This document shows, one piece after another, positions 35,548 through 45,309 of a DNA stretch of 64,000 nt; position 1 is the first letter of the stretch, and every line of letters begins with the position of its first letter. The stretch is taken from the NCBI GenBank assembly GCA_033032865.1, contig JAWHQI010001220.1:37183-101182 (forward strand), given 5' to 3'. The stretch comes from Dactylorhiza incarnata (taxonomy: Eukaryota; Streptophyta; Magnoliopsida; Asparagales; Orchidaceae). Both the position numbers and the translations under genes were made by a program. Below the pieces are notes generated by a model that saw only the letters and a program-made list of their open reading frames with translations, ran no database searches and had not been told where the DNA came from.

Positions 35548-35860
35548 TGAGCGGTGTTGGGATACAACTTTGTAATATGGTTTCAATTCGGTCCTTTGGA
35601 CAATTCGCCTGAATCTGATTTTGTGATATTCGACCTGTTTACTCAGGCCGTGCGGCTTCAATATTTAATTTTACTTTTTTAGCCTTCATGCTGTTGATTG
35701 ATGCCTGAGTTATTTTTCATAAGCCGCTCGGCTTGCCTTCGTGGCTTTGTAATTCGCTTTCTTCAATTTATGCAATCTATCGCTGACTTTGATGATATAT
35801 TCGCGCGGGTTGATCATCTAGTCGCGATTTGACCTTTGCTAAGTGCAGATCATCCGTTCT
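35548..35860. other. Spacer between antisense genes 1 and 2 of A
   Basis: No gene is seen. It contains palindromic sites AGGCCGTGCGGCTT (35645-35658) and AAGCCGCTCGGCTT (35721-35734) upstream of the gene 2 TATA box. Confidence 0.6.
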
Positions 35861-35868
35861 TATAAGTA
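35861..35868 (+). promoter_or_regulatory. TATA box of antisense gene 2
   Basis: TATAAGTA lies 44 bases before the ATG at 35905, which suggests a leader of only about 10-15 bases. Two AARYCGNNCGRYTT sites lie 130-220 bases upstream. Confidence 0.55.
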
Positions 35869-35904
35869 GCATCCTTCCGAAGTTCTTCTTACCAGATTTT
35901 CGAG

Positions 35905-37714
35905 ATGGGAGCAAAGCGCCAGTCGAAGCGACCTGCGAAGACCCCAGCTACCCGCTCTGAAGCCGCCGTTGCCTTCCACTCTGCTGATCTTGAGGAATGT
36001 CGATTAACGAAAGCCGAATTGGACGAGTTCGTTGAAAAGCATATGGTCGACAGCCCGCTGCTCGCGCGACTTCCGCTCCGTGATGAGCGGATGAACTCGT
36101 CCGGTCCAAACCTCATCGCGATCCCAATCGATCACTTCGATTGCGGATTCAAATTCCCGATCCCAGTGGAGCTCGCCATGGTCTTCGACCACTATGGAGT
36201 TGTTCCGGGCCAGATTTCTCCCAACTCGATGGCCGGGATATGCAGCTTTATCTCTTACCTTCGATCTGAGAGAGTCCGCTTCTCCATGGATCTCTTCAGG
36301 AAGATATTCTCAGTTCGGGCCATCCCGGACTCTGAATCGGACGTCTTCAAAGGCCACCTCTACTTCGGTTGCCGCGGGTTGAAGATGGTCAACCTGGCGA
36401 ACAAGGTAACTGCCTGGTCGGAGAGGTACCTGATCTTCGAAGGCCGGCTGGGCTTGTTGAACCCGAACCCGCAGGTGCGGCCTGAGGAGGCTTTTCAGCC
36501 AGTGCCAATCAGCGAGGTGGAGAAAGGGATCTGTAAGCTCCTCAAGGATGAGCGGCTTAACATAAGCTACTACATCCCTCTGCTTGCCGAACTGGAGAAC
36601 GTTCGGCTTGAAGATAGTAAGCTTCTCTTTGCCTCCGACTTGAATGCTAACCGCTTGATCTCTTGTGCTGACTCTTCTTGTTTTATAGCCCAAGCCGTGG
36701 TTCCTGTTAACAAGCCGGTCAGTCCGTCCGGTCTGGTCCTGACCCAGACGGAGAAAAGAAAGAGGCAAGCCAGGAACAAGCCGCTGCCATCTGATGGGGA
36801 GGATTCGGGCTCCTTGGGCGACTTCGCCGCCCTCCGATCTTTCAGCAAGGTGAAGGACCTGAAGGGCTGCCCGGTTTTGACCTGGCACCCGAACGGCGAT
36901 AGCGTCCAGATCTCTACCGCGCTTCCCCACTGGGCGAGCGAGAAGTCGGGTCGGCATGCTGAGGCCGCCAGCATTGGCATGTTCGGCCGGCGAAACTTCA
37001 GGAGGCTAAGGAAAGTTCCTGTGGAGGAGCTCGCCAGGGAGGCCGCGCGGGTAGCTGCCGAGAGTTTTACCACAAACGCCTTTATGGGGATGACCCTGAA
37101 AAGGTTGATCAGAGATAACAGCCTTCAAGAGAAGGAAATCGCCGAATTAAGAAAGGAGAATGAGCGGTTAAAGGAAGCCGAGTTGGTAAGTTATCACCTG
37201 ACCAGCTTTAATACCGATGTTCTCAAACCGCCCGGTCTTACCTTACTCTCTTCTTTTGCAGGCTAAATATGATGAGACCGACCCGGTTTATCAGCAAGAA
37301 CTCTTCCCTCATGTCGCCGAGGGAATTGAAAATGCTTTTAACTGCTTGCGGGAGCTCAAAGGGTTCGCGCCCGGTTTTGAGCATTTCACCTTTTCGGATG
37401 CTTATCCGACCTTGCAGAAGAAGCTGGAAAAGATCAGGCGGAAGGCCAAGGGGAAGAACAAGGTCGATGGATCCAGCTCGGAAGAGAGTGAAGATGAGGA
37501 CGTCGAGGCCGAAGAACCCGAAGCGGCCAAGAGTGGTGAAGGTAGCTCAGAGTCCGAACCCAGCGATTCTGAAGAAGATGCTGGTCGCAAGTCGGGCGAG
37601 TTGAGCAGCTCATCCTCGTCGGGCAGCGAAGGCTATTCTCCCGATGTTTCGGTCGACGGCAGCGAACATTCAAGTGCTCCTGCATCTAAGAAACTCAAGT
37701 CGCACGATCAATAG
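35905..37714 (+). CDS. Antisense gene 2 of element A: protein with a Transposase_28-like (putative gypsy-type) domain
   Basis: Three exons (35905-36616, 36689-37185, 37262-37714) give 553 residues. The first intron (72 bp) is frame-neutral; the second (76 bp) has good GTAAGT and TTTTGCAG sites and joins two open frames. Residues about 60-185 resemble the plant Pfam family Transposase_28 (PF04195): a conserved start, a PI...YGVVPGQISPNS stretch and a hydrophobic helix region. Later come a basic KRKRQARNK segment, a coiled coil (KEIAELRKENERLKEAEL) and an acidic, serine-rich tail. Despite the family name, no transposase catalytic triad is seen. Nuclear location and regulation of the element are plausible, but the function is unknown. 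Confidence 0.78.
36617..36688 (+). other. First intron of antisense gene 2 (72 bp, frame-neutral)
   Basis: The donor is GTAAGC and the acceptor TTGTTTTATAG, with a possible CTAAC branch site. Removal replaces 24 codons by none and makes a Thr codon across the junction. Because the frame stays open either way, retention cannot be excluded. Confidence 0.55.
37186..37261 (+). other. Second intron of antisense gene 2 (76 bp)
   Basis: The junction is TTG/GTAAGT...TCTTTTGCAG/GCT. Without splicing the frame reaches a stop just after the acceptor at 37264-37266, so splicing is needed to reach the acidic tail. Confidence 0.7.
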
Positions 37715-38246
37715 ATGTATTTTGTTTTTTATTTTGAATAGCCGCCGGCTTGATGTTGTTAACCGGACGGCTTAAAATACAATGTAAACAGCGTTTTATT
37801 GAAATGAAAAGTTTTTACTTATCTGTCCGTCTACCTTCTGCGACTTATTTGTATTTGCTTGTGATTTCTCTGTATTGAATCTTACCAAGCCGTGCGCCTT
37901 AGTGTTTAATCTATCCGGTTTGGATAGCGATCTCCCTGAGACTCCGTTAAAGTATCTGAAAAATACTGGCACAGCCCGCTCCTGTTAATCCGCGTTGAAT
38001 TTATTTGAATCGTTCTGAAGAAGAGCCGACTTATTTCGAATTTGTACACTCCGGAAACCGGGCGCAATCAAGCCGCGTGGTTGCTACTAGACCCGGCATA
38101 CTTGCTTTCCGGGATAGAGGGCAAGTCTTCGCGAATGCAATCAGATAACCGATCCAGTATTTTGAAATAACCGAGTCGCGCGACTATAAAGAGAATATCC
38201 GATCTCAAGAAGACCAATCGATAGATCGTTCGGTTAGTACTTAATC
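37715..38246. other. Spacer downstream of antisense gene 2 in A
   Basis: No gene is seen. It probably holds the 3' end of the antisense transcript. Palindromic sites occur at 37760-37774, 37887-37900 and 38173-38186 (GAGTCGCGCGACTA). Confidence 0.55.
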
Positions 38247-38464
38247 CGCAAACTGCATATTAAATTTGTACGATTAGCAGGCATAATACTTGTAGTGAAA
38301 ATTATAACCGTCTTGAACAACAAGCCGCACGAACTGTGCATTAAATTCATATGATGAGCAGGCATAATACTTGTAAAAATTATAACCGTCTTGAACAACA
38401 AGCCGCACGAACTGTGCATTAAATTCGTATGATGAGCAGGCATAATACTTGTAGTGAAAATTAT
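38247..38464. repeat. 81-bp minisatellite in element A, about 2.7 copies
   Basis: The unit contains GCAGGCATAATACTTGTAG and CCGTCTTGAACAACAAGCC. Element B has about six copies of the same unit at 55065-55568. Small in-frame ORFs follow from the 81-bp length. Confidence 0.9.
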
Positions 38465-38876
38465 TACTGCCTGATTTAAAAGATCCTGTGATTATCCGAT
38501 CGGATTGAATGGAAACCCGTAAGGATGATAAAATTCATAATCCGGAGGATAAGATCGGCCGATCATGATTATGCTTGCTCCCCTGATATTCAGCTTGATA
38601 CCTTAACGATACCCAGTTTTATTTCAAGCCATCCGGTTTGAAAGATTGAGCCGCATGACAACCTTGGAACCTGCTAATTTTGAGACCGCCTGGTTTAATT
38701 ACCAGACCGCCTGAAAGGCTTGGTATCTGCTTATTTCAAACCGCACGGTTTGATCATCAAGTCGTCCGGTTTGTGCTGTATGTATAGGAATCCTGCTTTC
38801 TTCTCCAAACGGTCTATAGTGACCATATGGAAGGAGATAATCTCTTATAATGTTATAAAGATGACTACAGACTCAG
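38465..38876. other. Spacer between minisatellite and stem-loops in A
   Basis: No gene is seen. Several AARYCGNNCGRYTT-like sites occur here, including AAACCGCACGGTTT (38738-38751) and AAGTCGTCCGGTTT (38759-38772). Confidence 0.55.
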
Positions 38877-39286
38877 ATGACCAAGTGGACAGGTGGGCCT
38901 AGGCGGCGAACATTGCTTTCCTCAAGCGGTCATAAAAGCTGTATAAATAAAGAGAAGAAAGTACAGACCCAGACGACCAAGTGGGCAGGTGGGCCTAGGC
39001 GGCGAACATTGCTTTCCTCAAGTGGTCATAAGAGCTGTAAGCGACTCGGCTGCTCTCTTGCCTAGGGTTACAAGCCGAGTTGATCAATTGGGCAGGTGTG
39101 GTTGTGCCGCGGGGGCTATACCGACATTGCTTTCCTCAGAGAGATCAACTTAGTTGTGGGTCCCGCCTAGGCATCGCTCGAGAGTACCTTGGAGTATTCG
39201 ATAGTCACAGACTAAGATGATCAGTTGGGCAGGTGTGGTTATGCCGCGGGGGCTATACCGACATTGCTTTCCTCAGAAGGATCATC
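38877..39286 (-). ncRNA. Four stem-loops downstream of pol in element A
   Basis: On the plus strand the stems are ATGACCA/CGGTCAT (38877-38933), ACGACC/GGTCAT (38973-39029), AGTTGATC/GATCAACT (39078-39150) and GATGATC/GATCATC (39216-39286). In the sense RNA (minus strand) the two imperfect positions of stems 1 and 2 become G-U pairs. Loops of stems 1-2 contain GCGGCGAACATTGC; loops of 3-4 contain the longer GCCGCGGGGGCTATACCG. They lie in the 3' untranslated RNA. Confidence 0.7.
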
Positions 39287-39645
39287 ACAGCTGTAATTAT
39301 ATCCCCTCGGGGCATGATAGAGCCAACATTCACCTAGACCTCCCTTGATGCAGGGGTGTGTCGGATATCCGCCGGGATCCAAGGTTCTGAAGACCACCGC
39401 TCGGGAATTGGCAAGCCACCACTACATGTGTGCGAAAACTCCCCGCTACACACGATCTTTATGGTTTTTACGCTAATGACTACAATCCGAGGGAGTTCAA
39501 GCAGAACTTGGCGATGTCTCCGCGGTTCAGTGAGTTTGATAGATATGAGAGAGTACAAAGAGGAAAATATCAGACATGGAGAAGTGTCAGTATGGTACTT
39601 TTTTATTAAAATATCTCAAAAAATTGCAGGAATAAAGAGGACATT
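39287..39645 (-). other. Conserved non-coding tract after pol in A
   Basis: It is nearly identical to the B tract and clearly related to the C tract, with no common reading frame. It may act as 3' untranslated RNA, for example in export, packaging or 3'-end formation (inference). Confidence 0.55.
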
Positions 39646-42600
39646 TCAAGGATAGAACCGTTTGAGGTCGTCGCCACTCCAGGTGCGCGGGATGTCTTCT
39701 CCGTCACTTGTTTGGAGGTGATAAGCTCCACTTTTTAGTACCTCCTTGATGATGAAAGGTCCAGCCCAATTCGGATCTAGCTTCCCGACGCTACCCGTTC
39801 GGGCCGCTGCATCAACTTTCTTTAACACAAGGTCGCCGACCGCAAAATGTTTTACCCTGACATTTTTGTCAAAGTACTTTGCCATCCTTCTTTTGACCTC
39901 TTCTCGCCTGGTTGTAGCCTCATCCTGAAGTTCTTCGATTAGGTCCAAACTACACTTGAGAGCCTCGACATTGCATTCTACCCATGCTTCTCCTCCTTCT
40001 TTTCCGAACATAACTCTTGGAGTGACCACCTCAAATTCTACAGGAACGACGGCCTCCGAGCCATGAGACAACTTGAATGGTGTCTCCCCTGTGGCTGAGG
40101 ATGGGGTAGTACGAAGAGTCCAAAGAATGGAAGGAAGCTGATCCGCCCAGTTTTCTTTTTGATTTAGGACTCTTTTCATCAAGAGTTGTCGGATTTGCCT
40201 GTTTGCTGCTTCTACTTGCCCATTTGTTCTCGGATGATGTACCGAGGCGAACCGAAGATCAATCCCGACCTGATCACAAAAATTTTTCATCTCCGGATTA
40301 TTGAACTGTGGACCATTGTCGGTGACGATTGCCAGCGGTATTCCATGCCGGCAAATTATTTCCCCCCAGATGAAGTTTCTGACAATTTGGGTAGTAGTTT
40401 TCGCTAATGCTTTGGCCTCGATCCACTTACTGAAATAGTCGATCATTACAATGATAAAGCGTCGCTGGCCACTGGCCATTGGAAAAGGCCCCATAAGATC
40501 CATCCCCCATACTGCAAAAGGCCACGGCGCGGTTATCGACCTGAGTGACTGAGCAGGCAAATGCTGAAGAGGAGCGAACTTCTGACACTGGACACATCGC
40601 CTGGCAAATGCTTCAGCATCTTTCCTCATGGTCGGCCAAAAATATCCCTGCCGCAAGATCCTTTTCTCCAAAGTCTTCGCTCCTGAATGACTACCGCACT
40701 CTCCCGAATGAATTTCCTGAAGTATAGCCGGGACCTCCTCTTCTGAAACGCACCGTGCTGAGGGAGAAATCAGAGTTTTCCTATACAAGACTCCTGCCAT
40801 CAAGTAGTAGTATGCTGCCTTTCTTCTGAATCTATTTCTGTCCTTGATTGACGAATGAAACTCCCCTTTTGACAGAAATAGTTCATAAGGATCTTTCCAG
40901 GAAGGATTTTGATCGATCTGCATGAGCTCCTCTTCTTCCGTCCCATCTGTTGCCGGATGAAAAAGTTCTGAGGTCACCCCTCCGGATGGAAGACCAAACT
41001 TTGATAACTCGTCTGCCTCTTCATTCTGTGTTCTCGGAATATGTTCGATGATGAAGGATTTGAATCTCCCAATTTCTTTCTTCGCTAGGAATAGATATTT
41101 TCTCAACATTGGTTCTCTTGTTTCATAATTCCCTAGAACCTGCGAGGCCATCACAAGAGAATCAGTTTTCACATGAACATGTTCTATCCCAAGCTCCTTC
41201 GCGAGTCTCAAGCCAGCCAAGAATGCTTCGTATTCGGCCTGGTTATTTGTAACTGAAAAGAAGAATTTGATGGCCTGCTCCAGCCTGACGCCGTTTGGAC
41301 TGATCAGAACCACTCCGGCTCCCACGGAGTTTCTGCCAGAAGCCCCATCCACATAAATGATCCAAGCCAAGGGAGATTGTACTCTCTGTTCTGGATTAGA
41401 CTCTGTCGTGTCCACCAAGAAATCTGCCAATACTTGTGCCTTTATTGCCGTTCTGGGAACATATGATATTTCGAACTCGCTTAGCTCAATTGCCCATTTA
41501 GCCAACCTTCCTGAATGATCCGGCTTTTCCAAGATGCTCTTTAGTGGATGGTCCGAGACCACCTGAATGGAATGAGCCTGAAAATAGGGGCGGAGCCTTC
41601 GTGATGACATGACCAAAGCCAAGGCCAGCTTCTCCAGGATCGAATATCTGGTTTCTGCATCTTTAAGGATGTGGCTAACGTAATATATTGGAAACTGCTT
41701 CCTCTTTTCCTCCCGAACGAGGACAGAACTTACTGCATCTGGTCCGACTCCCAGATATAAGAAAAGATTCTCCCCCTCACGGGGACTTTGAAGTAACGGA
41801 GTTGAAGTTAATTGCTCCTTTAACTGCTCGAAAGCCCTGTCACATTCTTTGCTCCATTCGAATTTTGATCCCCCTCGTAGTATTTTGAAGAATGGGGCAC
41901 TTTTATCTCCAGATTTAGAGATAAACCTGCTCAATCCTGCCAGTCTTCCCCCAAGTTGTTGAACTTCTTTAGCATTTTGAGGAGGGGTCATATCAAGGAT
42001 AGCTTTTACTTTATCCGGGTTTGGCGCAAGGCCATCAGGAGTTAAAAGATGCCCGAGAAATTTTCCTTTGCTTGCTCCGAATACACATTTTAATGGGTTT
42101 AGTTTTAACTTGAACCTCCGTAGAGTAGCGAACGTCTCTACGAGGTCTTCCAAGTGTAACGAGAATGTTTTGCTTTTTAGAAGAAGGTCATCAACGTAGA
42201 CTTCGAGGTTCTTGCCCTTTTGATTTTTAAAAACGGTATCCATCATTCGTTGGTATGTTGCGCCCGCATTTTTGAGTCCGAAAGGCATTACGAGATAACA
42301 GTAACACCCATCGTTCGTGATGAATGAGGTATGCGGGATATCAGGTTTATGCATTTTGATTTGATGATACCCAGAGAAGGCATCGAGGAAACTCATAAAA
42401 CCATACCCAACCGCGGAATCAACTAAAACATCTATCCGAGGCAAAGGGTAACAATCTTTAGGGCACGCTTTATTGAGTTTGGTGAAGTCTACGCACATGC
42501 GCCACTTCCCACCAGATTTTTTGACCATTACAACGTTCGACATCCACGTGGGATATTGAATCTCAGAAATAAAACCAGCTTTTAGGAGTTTGGAAACCTC

Positions 42601-45255
42601 CTCTCTGATGGGCAACGCCAGCTTGGTCGCCACTTCTCTTTTCTTCTGCTGGACGGGCTTGAACTCAGGAGACACATTGAGATGATGGCAAGCCACGTCC
42701 GGATCCACCCCTGACATGTCCTCCGCTGACCAAGCGAAGACATCCAGATTCTTCAGCAGGCAGGAGATTAGCTCCGCTTTCTCCTCCTCTTGTAATTCAG
42801 CGTTGATGACTAGTTTCTTTTCTGTCTCCTCAGCAACAGGAACTTCTTGGGTCGCTTGGGCAGGTTCCAAGTGAGCCCCTTCTCGATCCTTCTCTTCCTC
42901 TGCAGGCCCTGAAGATTCAGCAATCATCAAAACCTCAGCCTCGGCCTCGGGAAGTGGAACGTCAGTGATCACGTTGACAGTTCGGACGTAGCATTCCCGA
43001 GCCACCTTTGGGTTGCTCCTGACCCGATATTGTTTCCCTTCTGCGGCGAACTTGAGAGCGAGGTGAAAAGTAGATATTACCGCTCTGTATGCGTTGAGAA
43101 TCGGCCTCCCGAAGATAGCACAGTAGTTGCTCGGGGCGTCCACCACCACAAAATTGACCAACTTTATCACCCCTCCAAGAGAGACCAGGAGTTTCACTGA
43201 ACCCTCTACTTCCTTCTTCTCCCCAGAAAAGCCATAGAGGGGCCCATCGGTGGAAAGCAGCTGCTTTCCAGTCTTCAGGGCCTCGAAAGTTGGACGGAAA
43301 AGGAGGTTGACGGAGCTGCCAGTATCAACCAGAATCTTGTGGACCGTGTAGTTTTCGATGACGGCCTTGATGACCACCGCATCATCGAAAGGATTAGCAT
43401 TAGGGGGAAGGTCATCCTGACCAAACGTGACGACAGTGCTTTCGGGAGGAGAACTTGTTGTGGCTGCCACTTCCTGTTTTAGAACTCTTGCAATACTGGA
43501 TTTGCGAGATGATTCCGCTCCGGCTCCCCCATGGATACAATAGATGTCCCCCAAGGGGCCCACATCATTGACTTCGATGCATTCGGTAGAGGGATGGATG
43601 TCACCATAACAGCCGGCGTCCTCGACGTCGGCACACTCCCAGGTCACTTCTACTGTTTCTTTCTCCTTTCTCTTCTCGGTGGCTGGCTCAGCAATTTTAT
43701 CTTTCTGAATCAGACCCCGGAGCTTCCCTTCTCCCAGGAGCCTTTCTATAAGCAGACGAAGGGCCCGACAATCATCAGTCAAATGTCCCCTCTCTTTATG
43801 GTATTCACAATAAAGGTTCGGATTTCGACTATGAACATCCGACTTCAGAGGAGCAGGCCTTTTGAAATCTGGCCTCTTTTGCAGAACTTGGACTACCTCG
43901 TCCATGGTGACATTGAGGGGGGTGAACGAGTCTTGCGAATTATCGTATTGAGTTGATGGAAGGACTGGAGGTGGCTGCGCGGCATACTGTGGTAAGTATA
44001 CCGGCATGATCTGCGGAAGGAGAGCGGATGGGGCGGGAGCGATGGCCAGCGGTGGTTTCTGATCTTGAAATCGCTGATGGCCCATAAATGGTTGTTTATT
44101 TTTGAAGTTCCTCCCCCTTTGGGAGCGGGGTTCGAAGTGGGACTGATTTGATGGTGGACGATGGAAGGATGTATTTGATGGCTCCTTGTCGCTTACCAAC
44201 TTCGCGACGTAATCTGGATTGCTCTTTTCTCCTCTGATAAACATATTTGCCAGACTTATCATCTCTTGATAAGTCCTGGGCTCCCTTATATTTGCTTCAA
44301 ACTTTAGGGGGCCCTCCCTCAGGCCATGGATGAGGGCAACCCTATACAGCTCCGGGTCCACATTCTGGATTTCCATGATCTCTCTTTGGAATCGATCCAC
44401 AAAATGGGCCCATGTTTCGCCTTCCCGTTGTTTTATATCAAAGAGGGCCGCCGGGCCACTCTTTCTTTTCTTCGAGGTGGAGAATCTTAGCAAGAATTCT
44501 TTTCGCAGCTCCGCGAAACAATTGATTGACCTGGGGTGCAATCCATAGAACCATTCCCTCGCTTGTCCTTCAAAGGAGGTTACGAGAAGCTTGCATTTGG
44601 TGGCATCGGTCAGGGTTCTGAGAGCAACGGCTGACTCAAAAGCTTGCAAATGAACCGTTGGGTCAGTCTCTCCATTGAACGCTGGCAGGCGAGGTTCCCT
44701 GAAATTATTAGGGGCAGGTTCCCCCCTGACTTCGTCCACGAAGGGAGAGGTCTCTTCCATGTCTTCATATTGAGGTGTAGGGTAATAAGCCACTGGAGCT
44801 GCGGCTATTTGCGGACAGGCCGCCTGATGAGAAGACCGGGCGGCTGCTTCTGGCGGGTAGGAGTGATGGATGGGCACTTCAGGCGGGTAGGAAAGACGGG
44901 CAGCATGGGAAGTCGCTCCCTGGAAGTCGAGAACTCGAGCTGGCATGTTGTGCGCGGCTTGATAGAAATTTTCCCTAGCCACAGGGTCTTCTTGATGGAG
45001 CTGGAAGTTAGCGACTTGCGGTAGCGAGTAGGGAGGAGGTGGAGGAAGGACCGGGGTACCCGCCCGATTAGTCGCGGCCTGTTGCGGGACTAATCGCTCA
45101 GTCAGTATTGCTAAAGCCCGACTGATCTCTTCAAGTCGCTGATCAGTGGCCCGCTGAGCCCGCTCGGCTTCTCTCTTTGATTGCTCGAGGGCTTCCCATA
45201 GAGAATCCTCGCTATGATCGGAGCGGTCTCCAAGGGGGAACTGACGGTCTGACAT
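39646..45255 (-). CDS. Gag-pol polyprotein of element A (1869 residues, intact)
   Basis: A single open frame has domains in this order. Gag capsid-like region is about 195-345. A zinc knuckle has C483, H486, H491 and C496. Aspartic protease has DTG at 644-646. Reverse transcriptase spans about 870-1060, with D958 and YVDD at 1020-1023. A first RNase H (about 1150-1275) has Gly1169 where the first catalytic Asp is expected. A second, archaeal-type RNase H (about 1298-1420) has D1303, E1343, D1365 and D1415. Integrase has H1516, H1523, C1554 and C1557 and the catalytic triad D1586, D1646 and E1682. There is no chromodomain. Two RNase H domains and no chromodomain place it in the Tat lineage. 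Gag and Pol are in one frame, so no frameshift is needed. The start lies 34 bases after the primer-binding site. Confidence 0.97.
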   Translation of the reverse strand: MSDRQFPLGDRSDHSEDSLWEALEQSKREAERAQRATDQRLEEISRALAILTERLVPQQAATNRAGTPVLPPPPPYSLPQVANFQLHQEDPVARENFYQAAHNMPARVLDFQGATSHAARLSYPPEVPIHHSYPPEAAARSSHQAACPQIAAAPVAYYPTPQYEDMEETSPFVDEVRGEPAPNNFREPRLPAFNGETDPTVHLQAFESAVALRTLTDATKCKLLVTSFEGQAREWFYGLHPRSINCFAELRKEFLLRFSTSKKRKSGPAALFDIKQREGETWAHFVDRFQREIMEIQNVDPELYRVALIHGLREGPLKFEANIREPRTYQEMISLANMFIRGEKSNPDYVAKLVSDKEPSNTSFHRPPSNQSHFEPRSQRGRNFKNKQPFMGHQRFQDQKPPLAIAPAPSALLPQIMPVYLPQYAAQPPPVLPSTQYDNSQDSFTPLNVTMDEVVQVLQKRPDFKRPAPLKSDVHSRNPNLYCEYHKERGHLTDDCRALRLLIERLLGEGKLRGLIQKDKIAEPATEKRKEKETVEVTWECADVEDAGCYGDIHPSTECIEVNDVGPLGDIYCIHGGAGAESSRKSSIARVLKQEVAATTSSPPESTVVTFGQDDLPPNANPFDDAVVIKAVIENYTVHKILVDTGSSVNLLFRPTFEALKTGKQLLSTDGPLYGFSGEKKEVEGSVKLLVSLGGVIKLVNFVVVDAPSNYCAIFGRPILNAYRAVISTFHLALKFAAEGKQYRVRSNPKVARECYVRTVNVITDVPLPEAEAEVLMIAESSGPAEEEKDREGAHLEPAQATQEVPVAEETEKKLVINAELQEEEKAELISCLLKNLDVFAWSAEDMSGVDPDVACHHLNVSPEFKPVQQKKREVATKLALPIREEVSKLLKAGFISEIQYPTWMSNVVMVKKSGGKWRMCVDFTKLNKACPKDCYPLPRIDVLVDSAVGYGFMSFLDAFSGYHQIKMHKPDIPHTSFITNDGCYCYLVMPFGLKNAGATYQRMMDTVFKNQKGKNLEVYVDDLLLKSKTFSLHLEDLVETFATLRRFKLKLNPLKCVFGASKGKFLGHLLTPDGLAPNPDKVKAILDMTPPQNAKEVQQLGGRLAGLSRFISKSGDKSAPFFKILRGGSKFEWSKECDRAFEQLKEQLTSTPLLQSPREGENLFLYLGVGPDAVSSVLVREEKRKQFPIYYVSHILKDAETRYSILEKLALALVMSSRRLRPYFQAHSIQVVSDHPLKSILEKPDHSGRLAKWAIELSEFEISYVPRTAIKAQVLADFLVDTTESNPEQRVQSPLAWIIYVDGASGRNSVGAGVVLISPNGVRLEQAIKFFFSVTNNQAEYEAFLAGLRLAKELGIEHVHVKTDSLVMASQVLGNYETREPMLRKYLFLAKKEIGRFKSFIIEHIPRTQNEEADELSKFGLPSGGVTSELFHPATDGTEEEELMQIDQNPSWKDPYELFLSKGEFHSSIKDRNRFRRKAAYYYLMAGVLYRKTLISPSARCVSEEEVPAILQEIHSGECGSHSGAKTLEKRILRQGYFWPTMRKDAEAFARRCVQCQKFAPLQHLPAQSLRSITAPWPFAVWGMDLMGPFPMASGQRRFIIVMIDYFSKWIEAKALAKTTTQIVRNFIWGEIICRHGIPLAIVTDNGPQFNNPEMKNFCDQVGIDLRFASVHHPRTNGQVEAANRQIRQLLMKRVLNQKENWADQLPSILWTLRTTPSSATGETPFKLSHGSEAVVPVEFEVVTPRVMFGKEGGEAWVECNVEALKCSLDLIEELQDEATTRREEVKRRMAKYFDKNVRVKHFAVGDLVLKKVDAAARTGSVGKLDPNWAGPFIIKEVLKSGAYHLQTSDGEDIPRTWSGDDLKRFYP

Positions 45256-45288
45256 TATAGTGGAAAAGGGATTTCGCCGACAATCCGC

Positions 45289-45307
45289 GATCTGAAGGCC
45301 GCGTGTT
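45289..45307 (-). other. Primer-binding site of A (internal tRNA-Phe match)
   Basis: The plus strand reads GATCTGAAGGCCGCGTGTT, two bases inside the 5' LTR. It matches tRNA-Phe at 18 of 19 positions; the one change would give a G-U pair with the tRNA. Confidence 0.6.
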
Positions 45308-45309
45308 TC

